Assembly: GCA_020627985.1 (NCBI GenBank)
Contig: JAHDFV010000005.1
Coordinates: 1-37,773 of the forward strand
Direction of reading: 5' to 3'
DNA from: Saprospiraceae bacterium
GTDB lineage: Bacteria; Bacteroidota; Bacteroidia; Chitinophagales; Saprospiraceae
DNA: 37,773 nucleotides
The notes beneath the pieces were generated by a model. The model ran no database searches. It saw only the letters and a list, made by a program, of their open reading frames with translations, and had not been told where the DNA came from. The translations under genes were made by a program, and so were the position numbers. Positions 9,528 to 17,841 of the stretch are shown in pieces (positions within the stretch are counted from its first letter, which is position 1; each line of letters starts with the position of its first letter).

Positions 9528-10468
9528 TGCAAAAAATTTTAATAACGGGAGCTTGTGGTTACATCGGTTCTCAGTTACTAGATGAATTAAAACATTTTGA
9601 AGAAGCTGCACTTATTCGAATCTATGATAATTTTTCGACGGGTTCCTATAAGGCATTATTGGAATTACCTTCTCAACACACTTTTGAATTAATAGAAGGA
9701 GATATCTTAAATCCTCATGCACTGATAACTGTCATGAAAGATGTAGATATCGTTATACATTTAGCTGCAGTTGTATTAACTCCTATGGGTTTAGGTAGCA
9801 CAAAAATGGCAGAACAAGTCAATCATTGGGGTACTGTAAATGTATTAGAAGCTGCAATTAAGAATAAAGTGAAACATTTTATTCATGCAAGTTCAACGGC
9901 AGTATATGGTCCAATGATGGAAGGAAAACAGAAAGGAGAATTTAGACCTTTTGGAGCATATGCCAATTCTAAATATCATGCTGAACAAACGATTAAAGGA
10001 TATGTAGATCGGGGATTGGATATTACAATACTTAGAATTGGTACAGTATATGGTTTGGCAAAAGTAACAAGATTCGATGCAGTAATCAATAAATTTATTT
10101 GCACAGCTGGTACTAAAAAGATGATCAGTGTTCATGGAAAAGGGACGCAAAAAAGACCTTCAATACACATTAAAGATGCGGCTTCTGCCATCTTGTATGT
10201 TTTAAAAAATAAAGAAGATTTAAAAAATAGAAGTTTAGATGTGGTTGAGAAAGATTATTCTGTGAATAATATCGCTGAAACCATTGTAGAAATTTTCGAA
10301 AACATTAAACTTCGATACATAGATCAAGATATTAGAAATCATTATTCATTTGTAGCTGAAGGAAAAAAGCTAGATGAATATGGATGGAGCCCCACTTACA
10401 ATTTAGCATATGCTATTTCAAAAGATATACCTCAATTCAACGGCTTCAGAAAATTGAAATTAATTTAA
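9527..10468 (+). CDS. NAD-dependent sugar-nucleotide epimerase/dehydratase (SDR), substrate unknown
   Basis: Extended SDR of 313 residues: GACGYIG (8-14) binds the cofactor, HLAAVV follows the fourth strand, ASSTAVYG (121-128) carries the catalytic Ser/Thr, and YANSK (145-149) is the YxxxK pair. The C-terminal half is that of the epimerase/dehydratase family, but it has no signature that fixes the substrate. Its ATG overlaps the cysH stop by one base, and it is followed by three more sugar-nucleotide enzymes. Possible roles include 4-epimerase, or the missing 4-keto reductase for the rfbBAC product. This is inference from context only. Confidence 0.85.
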   Translation: MQKILITGACGYIGSQLLDELKHFEEAALIRIYDNFSTGSYKALLELPSQHTFELIEGDILNPHALITVMKDVDIVIHLAAVVLTPMGLGSTKMAEQVNHWGTVNVLEAAIKNKVKHFIHASSTAVYGPMMEGKQKGEFRPFGAYANSKYHAEQTIKGYVDRGLDITILRIGTVYGLAKVTRFDAVINKFICTAGTKKMISVHGKGTQKRPSIHIKDAASAILYVLKNKEDLKNRSLDVVEKDYSVNNIAETIVEIFENIKLRYIDQDIRNHYSFVAEGKKLDEYGWSPTYNLAYAISKDIPQFNGFRKLKLI

Positions 10469-10486
10469 TTTAACAATACTTATTTA

Positions 10487-11509
10487 ATGGAAAGTAAATG
10501 GTCAGGCAAAAGTGTCCTTATCACAGGTGTCTGTGGTACAGTCGGTGCCGAGTTATTAAAACAGGTTTCCCAATTTAATCCTAAGGAAATAATTGGATTG
10601 GACAATAACGAAAGTGAATTGTTCTTTTTACAAAATTCCTACAGGGATAGAGATGATGTACATTTCTACATGTGTGATATTAAAAATAAATCACAATTGT
10701 CTGGATATTTCCAAGGAGTGGATATTGTATTGCATTCGGCAGCTAGAAAGCATGTAATCTTATGTGAGAAAGCTCCAAGTGAAGCAGTACAAACTAATAT
10801 TCTAGGTACACAAAATATTATAGATTGTGCACAAGAAGCAGGTGTAAAAAGAGTTCTATTTACTTCTTCTGATAAAGCAGTTAACCCAACAAATGTAATG
10901 GGTACAACTAAATTAATGGGAGAGCGTTTAATGACAGCTGCAAATGCTTCCAAAAGAAATAAATATCCAATTTTCGCTTCTACACGTTTTGGAAATGTAT
11001 TAGGTTCTAATGGATCTGTAATTCCTTTGTTTCAACGCCAAATTTTAGCAGGAGGACCTGTTACTTTGACCGATGAAAATATGTCAAGATTTGTCATGAC
11101 ATTAGAAGAAGCAGCAAGATTAGTGATGGAATCTGTTTTCTTAGCGAATGGAGGAGAAGTATTTGTAACGAAAATGCCTACTATTTCTATTAAAGATTTA
11201 GCCGTTTCTATGGTTGATATTTACAAAGAAAGAGATCAAGTAGATGGAGATATCGATATTAAAATTATCGGTGCTAAACCAGGAGAAAAATTATACGAAG
11301 AATTAATCAATGAAGAGGAAATTAGAAGAACCTTTGAAATCGATAATTACTTTGCTGTAATTCCTGCATTTAAATCTGTATATGGAGATATTAATTATGA
11401 TTTTGGTCCTAATTCTTCTCCAGTAGATAAAATTTACCGATCAGATTTAGAAGACTTCATGAGTGGAGATAATTTAAAGAATTATTTAACTGAAAATAAA
11501 CTAGTTTAA
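10487..11509 (+). CDS. UDP-GlcNAc 4,6-dehydratase-like SDR (CapD/FlaA1 soluble type)
   Basis: A 340-residue soluble SDR of the polysaccharide biosynthesis CapD/PseB group. It has GVCGTVG (14-20), HSAARKHV, SSDKAVNPTNVMG (127-139) with the Asp-Lys pair, and KPGEKLYEELI, which is a strong marker of this group. The usual YxxxK reads MxxxK (Met138, Lys142), as in the WbpM/CapD branch, where Met replaces Tyr. It lacks the N-terminal membrane domain of WbpM/CapD. The family makes UDP-4-keto-6-deoxy-HexNAc. A 4-aminotransferase partner for the legionaminate or pseudaminate route was not recognised, so the end product is open. It ends 3 bases before sqdB. Confidence 0.8.
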   Translation: MESKWSGKSVLITGVCGTVGAELLKQVSQFNPKEIIGLDNNESELFFLQNSYRDRDDVHFYMCDIKNKSQLSGYFQGVDIVLHSAARKHVILCEKAPSEAVQTNILGTQNIIDCAQEAGVKRVLFTSSDKAVNPTNVMGTTKLMGERLMTAANASKRNKYPIFASTRFGNVLGSNGSVIPLFQRQILAGGPVTLTDENMSRFVMTLEEAARLVMESVFLANGGEVFVTKMPTISIKDLAVSMVDIYKERDQVDGDIDIKIIGAKPGEKLYEELINEEEIRRTFEIDNYFAVIPAFKSVYGDINYDFGPNSSPVDKIYRSDLEDFMSGDNLKNYLTENKLV

Positions 11510-11512
11510 ACA

Positions 11513-12664
11513 ATGAAAATAATAGTACTAGGAGCGGATGGTTATCTAGGATGGCCTACGTCTATGGACTTAGCCAATAAGGGACACCAAGTAATTGCAG
11601 TTGACAATTATTCTAGAAGAAATATTGCGATGCAAACATCTTCTGAAGGTTTAATGCATACGCCTAACTTAGAAGAAAGAGCTAAAATCTTTGAAGAAGT
11701 TTCGGGCAAAAAAATTGATGTAAGAATTGGTGATTTAAAGAATTACCGTTTTCTTGAAAATATGGTAAAAACGTTCAAACCAGATGCAATTGTGCATTAT
11801 GCTGAACAACCATCTGCACCATATTCTTTAAAAGGATACGAAGAAGCACACTATACTTTAAAGAATAACTTAGAAGTTACACACAATGTAATTTGGGCAG
11901 TATTAGAACATGCTCCTGATTGTCACCTTGTAAAATTAGGTACAATGGGTGAGTATGGTACTCCAAATATTGATATCGAAGAAGGTTGGTTAAATATCGA
12001 GCATAACGGTAGAAAAGGTAAATTCCTTTTCCCTCGTGCTGCAGGGTCATTATACCATACCACTAAAGTATTAGATACAGATTTACTTTGGTTCTATGTA
12101 AGAACATTTGGATTAAGAGTAACAGATTTAATGCAGGGACCAGTATATGGTTTATCTACAACAGAATCTGACATGGACGAAAGGTTATTACCTAACTTCC
12201 ACTATGATGATATCTTTGGTACAGTTGTAAATCGTTTCTTAGTTCAAGCAGTAGCTGGAGTTCCTTTAACTGTTTATGGAAAAGGAGGTCAAATTAGAGG
12301 ATACTTAAACCTTAAGGATACTTTACAATGTGTAGACTTAGCGTTAAATAATGTAGCTGACAAAGGAGAATTAAGAATCTTCAATCAGTTAACAGAAACA
12401 TTTACTGTAAATGAATTAGCTGAAAATGTACAAAAAGCAGGTGCTGCATTAGGATTAAATGTTGAAGTTAAATCTATTCCAAATCCAAGAAAAGAAGCGG
12501 AAGAACATTATTATAATCCAAAATATACTGGATTAATGGATTTAGGTTTAAAACCAAACTTAATGACAACTGAAGTTTTAGGTGAAATGCTTAAAATTAT
12601 CATCAAATACAAAGGAAATATCGATAATGAAAAGATATTCCCTCGTGTAAAATGGAATAAATAA
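11513..12664 (+). CDS. sqdB: UDP-sulfoquinovose synthase (SQD1/SqdB-like)
   Basis: Combines UDP-glucose and sulfite to give UDP-6-sulfo-6-deoxyglucose (UDP-sulfoquinovose), forming a C-S bond. The 383-residue protein tracks the SQD1 family over its length: GADGYLGWPT (7-16) for NAD, AEQPSAPYSL (97-106), HLVKLGTMGEYGTPNIDIEEG (first half about 138-147), YHTTK (181-185), FGTVVNRFLVQA and YGKGGQIRGYLNLKDT. The residues known in SQD1 as catalytic Thr, Tyr and Lys appear as Thr144, Tyr181 and Lys185. It follows the 4,6-dehydratase by 3 bases and ends before a strong hairpin. No recognised SqdX/SqdD lipid glycosyltransferase is nearby, so the sugar probably enters the polysaccharide rather than SQDG lipid. 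Confidence 0.92.
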   Translation: MKIIVLGADGYLGWPTSMDLANKGHQVIAVDNYSRRNIAMQTSSEGLMHTPNLEERAKIFEEVSGKKIDVRIGDLKNYRFLENMVKTFKPDAIVHYAEQPSAPYSLKGYEEAHYTLKNNLEVTHNVIWAVLEHAPDCHLVKLGTMGEYGTPNIDIEEGWLNIEHNGRKGKFLFPRAAGSLYHTTKVLDTDLLWFYVRTFGLRVTDLMQGPVYGLSTTESDMDERLLPNFHYDDIFGTVVNRFLVQAVAGVPLTVYGKGGQIRGYLNLKDTLQCVDLALNNVADKGELRIFNQLTETFTVNELAENVQKAGAALGLNVEVKSIPNPRKEAEEHYYNPKYTGLMDLGLKPNLMTTEVLGEMLKIIIKYKGNIDNEKIFPRVKWNK

Positions 12665-12683
12665 TTCCGAATCTATCCATCAA

Positions 12684-12714
12684 TATCAAACTGGGAGTTA
12701 CTCCCAGTTTGATA
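12684..12714 (+). terminator. Perfect 14-bp hairpin after sqdB
   Basis: TATCAAACTGGGAG (12684-12697), loop TTA, and its exact reverse complement at 12701-12714. The lower stem has a GC-rich core (CTGGGAG/CTCCCAG). It is followed by CTTTAATAT rather than a clean T run, and lies in the 66-base gap between sqdB and the next SDR. It could be an intrinsic terminator, an attenuator setting a step in operon expression, or an mRNA 3'-end stabiliser. Confidence 0.65.
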
Positions 12715-12730
12715 CTTTAATATGATATAA

Positions 12731-13723
12731 ATGAATTGGTTAATAACTGGCGGTTGTGGTTTCTTAGGTAGAAATCTAATAAAATCTTTGTTAGATGAAG
12801 GTAGAGATATTTCTATCCGAATTATTGATAACTTATCAGTAGGTTCTTTTGAAGATTTAAGTTATGCTACAGATAATGCTGTAGAAGTAAGCATGGCTGA
12901 TGCCAATTGGAACAAAAAAGAAATACAATTAGTCGTTGGCGACATCATGGATGAAAAATTAGCACTAGAAATAACTAAAGGTGCTAATGTGATCGTTCAT
13001 CTGGCAGCGAATACTGGGGTTGGGCCTTCTGTTGAAAATCCAAGAATGGATTGTGTAACCAATGTAATTGGTACATTTAATTACTTAGAAGGATGTAGAA
13101 TTAATAAAGTAAAGCGTTTTGTTTTTGCATCAAGTGGCGCACCAATTGGAGAATGTATTCCACCAATTCATGAAGAATTACCTTGTCATCCTGTATCTCC
13201 ATATGGCGCAAGTAAATTAGCTGGTGAAGCATATTGTTCTTCATACAATAAAACATTTGAAGTAGATACTGTTGCTCTTAGATTTGGAAATGTTTATGGA
13301 CCAGGCTCTACACATAAAAGTAGTGTTGTAGCGAAATTTATTCGCCAAGTATTTGCTGGAGAAACCTTAGAAATTTATGGTAGTGGAAAACAAACCAGAG
13401 ATTTTATTTATGTTGGTGATTTAGTGAGAGCCATATGGTTAGCAGCAACGAAAGAAAATGTTGGAGGTGAAATTTTCCAAATTGCAACCAATAAAGAAAC
13501 AACGGTTTTAGAAGTAACTGAAGAATTATTAAAAGCTTTAGCTCGTTTTAATTTTACAGATGTGAATATTATTCATGGAGAAAAAAGATTGGGTGATGTA
13601 ATGAGAAATTTCTCAGATACAAGCAAAGCAAAAGCAAAATTAGGTTGGGAGCCACTTACATTTATTGAAGACGGTTTAGATAAAACGATTTCTTGGTTTA
13701 TGAAAATTAATGGCAAAGCCTAA
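12731..13723 (+). CDS. NAD-dependent sugar-nucleotide epimerase (GalE/WbpP-like SDR)
   Basis: Extended SDR of 330 residues: GGCGFLG (7-13), IDNLSVGS, HLAANTGVGPSVENP, FASSGAPIGE around 132-141, YGASK (158-162) and RFGNVYGPGS. The overall plan is that of a UDP-hexose 4-epimerase, but the segment before the YxxxK reads SSGAPIG instead of the usual SSxxVYG, so the Tyr-Gly of that motif is replaced. It is the first gene after the strong hairpin, and the next gene is a flippase 57 bases on. It might act on UDP-sulfoquinovose or another local sugar; the substrate cannot be set from sequence. Confidence 0.82.
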   Translation: MNWLITGGCGFLGRNLIKSLLDEGRDISIRIIDNLSVGSFEDLSYATDNAVEVSMADANWNKKEIQLVVGDIMDEKLALEITKGANVIVHLAANTGVGPSVENPRMDCVTNVIGTFNYLEGCRINKVKRFVFASSGAPIGECIPPIHEELPCHPVSPYGASKLAGEAYCSSYNKTFEVDTVALRFGNVYGPGSTHKSSVVAKFIRQVFAGETLEIYGSGKQTRDFIYVGDLVRAIWLAATKENVGGEIFQIATNKETTVLEVTEELLKALARFNFTDVNIIHGEKRLGDVMRNFSDTSKAKAKLGWEPLTFIEDGLDKTISWFMKINGKA

Positions 13724-13780
13724 TTTGATAAATTAAAGAATTTAATCTCTGCAATAAAGTTTTAAAGCGTCGACTAATTT

Positions 13781-15139
13781 TTGAATAAATTAATAGATAA
13801 AGTACTCAATTTATTGGGTAAAAAAGGTGGGGCAGATACTTCTGAAATTTTAAAAGGAGGTGCTACCGCTTTTTTACTTAAGATTTTTGGTATCCTTAGT
13901 ACTTATGCGCTAACACTATTAATTACCAACAAATATGGAGCAGACATTTATGGAAATTATTCCTTTTTTGTAGCTTCTATTCGTATTTTAGGAATTGTAG
14001 CGATTTGCGGAATAGATATTTATTTACTTCGCTATATTTCTAAAAATAGTACAAATAATGATTGGCGAGAAATCATAAATTTAAATCGCAAAGGAGTAAT
14101 TGCGGTTCTTTCCAGTTCTTTTGTATTCTTTTCAGTATTAATATTAGGGCAAGATTATTTTTCCTACAAATTAGAAGTAACAGATTTTTTTATTCTTCTT
14201 CTAGCTATTGGAATAATACCTTTTACCTTATTTAAAATACATAATCAATCTTTCAGAGCGAGAAAGAACACACTTTGGTTTTCGCTTTTTGATTATATAT
14301 CAATTCCTTTTTTTACGATACTGATTTTATTAGCTTGTATTCTATTCAATGTAGAAAAAGCTGAATTACCTGTTATTGCTTTTTTCTCTGCAGTTTGTTT
14401 AGCTGCAATTTTCTCCATGACAAAATGGAGATTTTCTATTTCCAAGGAAAAAGAAAATTTAAAATTAAGTTCTTTTAAAGAAAATGTCAAAGAAGTACCA
14501 CAGCTATATAAATTGGCTTTTCCTTTTTTATTAGCAAGTTCTTCTTTGTTAATTGGACATTGGATTGTTCAACTCATGTTGAAGGTGTATAGTGGAAATT
14601 CAGAGTTAGGTATTTATGATGCGGCATTAAAAGTTGCTCAATTAACTATGTTACCATTAATGGCAAGTAATATTATTGCTGCTCCTAAATTCTCGGAATT
14701 CTTTACCAAAAATCAATTCAATCGTTTAGCCAATACAGCAAAAAATATTACCAATAGTATTGTCTTCATTACAGTACCGATTTTGATTGTTTGTTTTTTG
14801 GGAGCTGACTTTATCGTGAGTATTTTTGGGAAAGATTTTGAAGGGGCTGCTTTGGCTTTAAGGATAATTATTGTAGGACAATTTTTTAATTCTTTAACAG
14901 GTCCTGTTGGAGTTATTCTACAAATGACAGAAAATCAAAGCACTTTTAAAAATATAATTATGTTTACTACTGTAATTAATATTGCAGTAGGTGTTTTATT
15001 GATACCTATTTTAGGAGCAGTAGGTGCTGCAATTACCAATATGATTTTTCAAATTTTAACCAATGGAACTTGTACTTATTTTGTCTATAAGAAATTTGGT
15101 TTCCTTCCTTTTGGTCGTAAAAAATCTGTAGTACAATAG
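13781..15139 (+). CDS. wzx: Polysaccharide flippase (Wzx/RfbX-like)
   Basis: A 452-residue membrane protein with about 12 hydrophobic helices. It opens with LKGGATAFLLKIFGI followed by YALTLLITNKYGADIYG, which is the usual start of polysaccharide_synt/MATE-like flippases, and ends with paired helices containing GAVGAAITNMI. The family moves undecaprenyl-linked oligosaccharide across the inner membrane. Start is TTG at 13781: an in-frame stop (TAA at 13775-13777) lies just upstream and no earlier start is possible, so TTG is forced unless translation begins much further in. Its TAG stop shares one base with the GTG start of the sulfotransferase. Confidence 0.88.
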   Translation: MNKLIDKVLNLLGKKGGADTSEILKGGATAFLLKIFGILSTYALTLLITNKYGADIYGNYSFFVASIRILGIVAICGIDIYLLRYISKNSTNNDWREIINLNRKGVIAVLSSSFVFFSVLILGQDYFSYKLEVTDFFILLLAIGIIPFTLFKIHNQSFRARKNTLWFSLFDYISIPFFTILILLACILFNVEKAELPVIAFFSAVCLAAIFSMTKWRFSISKEKENLKLSSFKENVKEVPQLYKLAFPFLLASSSLLIGHWIVQLMLKVYSGNSELGIYDAALKVAQLTMLPLMASNIIAAPKFSEFFTKNQFNRLANTAKNITNSIVFITVPILIVCFLGADFIVSIFGKDFEGAALALRIIIVGQFFNSLTGPVGVILQMTENQSTFKNIIMFTTVINIAVGVLLIPILGAVGAAITNMIFQILTNGTCTYFVYKKFGFLPFGRKKSVVQ

Positions 15140-16047
15140 TGCAAAGAAAATATGTATTTATCGCTGGAGCTAATAAATCAGGTACAACATCTGTATTCGA
15201 TAATTTAAGTGAACACCCAGAAATTTGTCCTTCCAAAATAAAGCAAACCAATTATTTTTTGGATGAAGACTATGGTGAAGATAAAATGAGAAGCATTTAT
15301 CCTTTTAGTGATAACATAAATGTTTTTAATCAATTTTTTAATGATCAAGGAGAGAAAATTTACTTAGAAGCATCTCCTGATTATATGTATTCAAAAGGAA
15401 CACCTCAGAAAATTAAATCAGTAATAGGAGATCATCCGTTTAAAATAATTTTTATTCTTAGAGAACCAATTGACCGTTTGAAATCTTGGTTTAATTTTTC
15501 CAAACAATTAGGGAAATTAGAAGAAGGAAAAACGCAAGATGATTATTTTAATGATCTATTGAAACAGAAAGAAAACGGGTTTTTATCAACAGGGAATTAT
15601 ATAAATTATTTAAAAGAGTATTGGAAGGTTTTTGGAAAAGAAAATGTAAGTATTCTTTTTTTTGAAGATTTAAAAAACACACCAAATAACTTTTACAAAG
15701 AATTGTGTAATGAAATAGATGTTGATGAAAATTTCTTTAATGCTTTTGAATTTAAACATTCCAATAAAAGTATAAAAGTAAAATCAAAGTTAATTAATGG
15801 TATTTACATTAAAGTAAGGAAGTTAGTTATAGGGAATTTATTGAAAATTAAAGGAGGTGAAAAATATGTCAAAGTATTAAAAGAAAAATTGCTTCCTTAT
15901 TATAAAAAAATGAATACCCAAAAGATTGAAACAAAAGCAGCTCCTGAAAATAAAGTAATTAATCAATTAATTGAATACTATAAACCCTTTGTTCAAGAAC
16001 TTTTTGAAAGTACGAATAAAAAGAATCCTTGGGGATATTATCAATAA
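15139..16047 (+). CDS. PAPS-dependent carbohydrate sulfotransferase 1
   Basis: A 302-residue sulfotransferase. The 5'-phosphosulfate loop is FIAGANKSGTTS (7-18, Lys13), and the 3'-phosphate binding segment is FILREPIDRLKSWF (105-118) with Arg108 and Ser116. The general plan matches the heparan-type Sulfotransfer family. No signal peptide or membrane anchor is visible, so it should act in the cytosol, before Wzx moves the lipid-linked unit. GTG start at 15139 overlaps the wzx stop; its own stop overlaps the deacetylase ATG (TAATG). Acceptor sugar unknown. It would use PAPS from CysC. Confidence 0.9.
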   Translation: MQRKYVFIAGANKSGTTSVFDNLSEHPEICPSKIKQTNYFLDEDYGEDKMRSIYPFSDNINVFNQFFNDQGEKIYLEASPDYMYSKGTPQKIKSVIGDHPFKIIFILREPIDRLKSWFNFSKQLGKLEEGKTQDDYFNDLLKQKENGFLSTGNYINYLKEYWKVFGKENVSILFFEDLKNTPNNFYKELCNEIDVDENFFNAFEFKHSNKSIKVKSKLINGIYIKVRKLVIGNLLKIKGGEKYVKVLKEKLLPYYKKMNTQKIETKAAPENKVINQLIEYYKPFVQELFESTNKKNPWGYYQ

Positions 16048-17003
16048 TGAAGAAAGGTAAATTTGTCATATCATTAGATACAGAAATTGCTTGGGGTAGA
16101 ATAGAAGAATCAAATAAAGATTCTTATTTGCCTTTATTTGAAAAAACAAGAGAAGTTGTCAAAAGATTAGTAGACGTTTTTGATAAATATGAAATCCCAG
16201 CAACTTGGGCGATGGTAGGTAGGTTAATAGAAGATTCAGATAATTTGTCTATTTTTTCTAAAATGAAAATTGAAGATTATTATCCGAGTTTGACTTCAAA
16301 AAAAATATATGAAGATTCAATTTTAAATAATGAATCTAATTCATATGTTTTAGCAAAAGAATTTATGGATCAAGTAATGAATGCTAAAGTCATTCATGAA
16401 ATTGGTACACATTCATACCATCATATTTTATTTGGAAAAATTCCTAAAAGTGATAAATATTTAGTAGAGAAAGATGTAGAAGGAGCAAAAGGAATTTTAA
16501 AAAAATATGGAATAGATTGTCAATCTGTTGTATTTCCAAGAAATTTAATTGGCCATTTAGATGTGTTTCAAAAAAATGGAATTAATTGTTATCGAGGTCC
16601 AGATAAATTTTGGTTTGACAGAATGCCAAATGCAATTAAAAAACCCATATCATTATTAAATACATTTTTGCCGATTTCACCTACAGTTGTAGATGCAGAA
16701 AATAAAAACGGAATGGTAAATATTCCTGGAAGCTTATTTTTTAGAATCACACATTTTGGAATTAAAAAAAATGTACCCTTTTCTATTTTAGAAAAGAAAG
16801 CTATTAAAGGATTACAACAAGCTTCAAGTCAGGGTAAGATCTTTCATCTTTGGTTTCATCCATTTAATTTTGGATATAAAATGGATGAACATTTTAATGC
16901 TTTTGAAAAAGTATTAAAAGAAGCTAAACGATTGAGAGACATAGGAAAAATTGAAACCCAAACTATGAAAACAATTAAAGACGAAGTATTGTCGATAAAT
17001 TAA
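16047..17003 (+). CDS. NodB-type polysaccharide deacetylase
   Basis: A 318-residue CE4-like deacetylase. Motif 1 reads SLDTEIAWG (9-17), with Asp11 and Glu13 where the family has the TFDD motif. Motif 2 is GTHSYHH (120-126), giving the H-x-x-x-H metal pair His122/His126. FHLWFHPFNFG near the C-terminus fits motif 5. The ORF track begins at TTG 16029, but ATG 16047 overlaps the previous stop as TAATG and matches the motif spacing, so I use 16047. No signal peptide is seen, so it should work in the cytosol on lipid-linked intermediates. It sits between two sulfotransferase genes, which suggests N-deacetylation followed by N-sulfation. Confidence 0.85.
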   Translation: MKKGKFVISLDTEIAWGRIEESNKDSYLPLFEKTREVVKRLVDVFDKYEIPATWAMVGRLIEDSDNLSIFSKMKIEDYYPSLTSKKIYEDSILNNESNSYVLAKEFMDQVMNAKVIHEIGTHSYHHILFGKIPKSDKYLVEKDVEGAKGILKKYGIDCQSVVFPRNLIGHLDVFQKNGINCYRGPDKFWFDRMPNAIKKPISLLNTFLPISPTVVDAENKNGMVNIPGSLFFRITHFGIKKNVPFSILEKKAIKGLQQASSQGKIFHLWFHPFNFGYKMDEHFNAFEKVLKEAKRLRDIGKIETQTMKTIKDEVLSIN

Positions 17004-17033
17004 AAAGATTTTATTTTAATTTTTTAAATACTA

Positions 17034-17828
17034 ATGGGAAAAGATAAAAGAAGTAGACTACAAATTTGGAGTGCCAATTTAAAAAGACTCTATATGTGGC
17101 ACTTTAAAAACAAAAAATTAGGACTAGTATTAGTTACAGAATTTCCTAAATCAGGTGGGACATGGTTTTGTCAAATGTTAGAACAAGCAACGGGTATTCC
17201 TTTTCCTAGGAATGTAAGTCCTAATTTTGAAGAAGCAATAATGCATGGTCATAATATTTATCATAAGAATTACGGTAAAGTAATTTGTATTTTAAGAGAT
17301 GGACGAGACATAATGGTCTCAGCTTACTTTCATTTTTTATTTGAAAATGATAGGAATCCATCATTTAGCGTAAAAAATTACCGATCAAAAATGCCTTTTG
17401 ATGATTATGAGAATGTAGAAAAAAATATGCCTGAATTCATAAAATATATGTTTAATGGATATGCAGCAAAATGGAATCATAGCAGTTGGAGTCAAGTGGT
17501 AAATGCTAGTGTAGATAATTCAAATGTTTGTATTGTTAAATATGAAGAATTATTATCTGATGCACCTTCAGCAATGGATAGAGCTATTCGTTTTGTAGGT
17601 AAAACGCCTGTAAGTAGAGAAAAATTACAAGCAGTTGTAGATGATTTTTCTTTTAAAAAATTGACAAAGAGAAAACCTGGAGATGAAAATAAAAAGAGTT
17701 TCTTAAGGAAGGGAATAGCAGGAGATTGGAAAAATTATTTTAATCAAGAATCAATAGATCTATTTAAAAAATTAGCTGGAGCAGAATTAATTAAAGCTGG
17801 CTATGAAAAAAATATGGATTGGAAATAA
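17034..17828 (+). CDS. PAPS-dependent sulfotransferase 2
   Basis: A 264-residue Sulfotransfer_1-type protein, different from the one at 15139. The PAPS loop is EFPKSGGTWFCQ (36-47, Lys39), the 3'-phosphate segment is CILRDGRDIMVSAYF (85-99) with Arg88 and Ser96, and KYEELLSD marks the usual later strand. The end reads KRKPGDENKKSFLRKG followed by GDWKNYF, typical of the RKGxxGDWKNxF region that closes over PAPS; here it is RKGIAGDWKNYF. No signal peptide. ATG start 30 bases after the deacetylase. Acceptor unknown; N- or O-sulfation of the local glycan is likely. Confidence 0.92.
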   Translation: MGKDKRSRLQIWSANLKRLYMWHFKNKKLGLVLVTEFPKSGGTWFCQMLEQATGIPFPRNVSPNFEEAIMHGHNIYHKNYGKVICILRDGRDIMVSAYFHFLFENDRNPSFSVKNYRSKMPFDDYENVEKNMPEFIKYMFNGYAAKWNHSSWSQVVNASVDNSNVCIVKYEELLSDAPSAMDRAIRFVGKTPVSREKLQAVVDDFSFKKLTKRKPGDENKKSFLRKGIAGDWKNYFNQESIDLFKKLAGAELIKAGYEKNMDWK

Positions 17829-17841
17829 TCGAGGATAGAAG

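Noticed and set aside
16029-16046. TTG start for the deacetylase in the ORF track
   Set aside because: It lies within the upstream sulfotransferase; ATG 16047 with TAATG overlap gives the family-like N-terminus.
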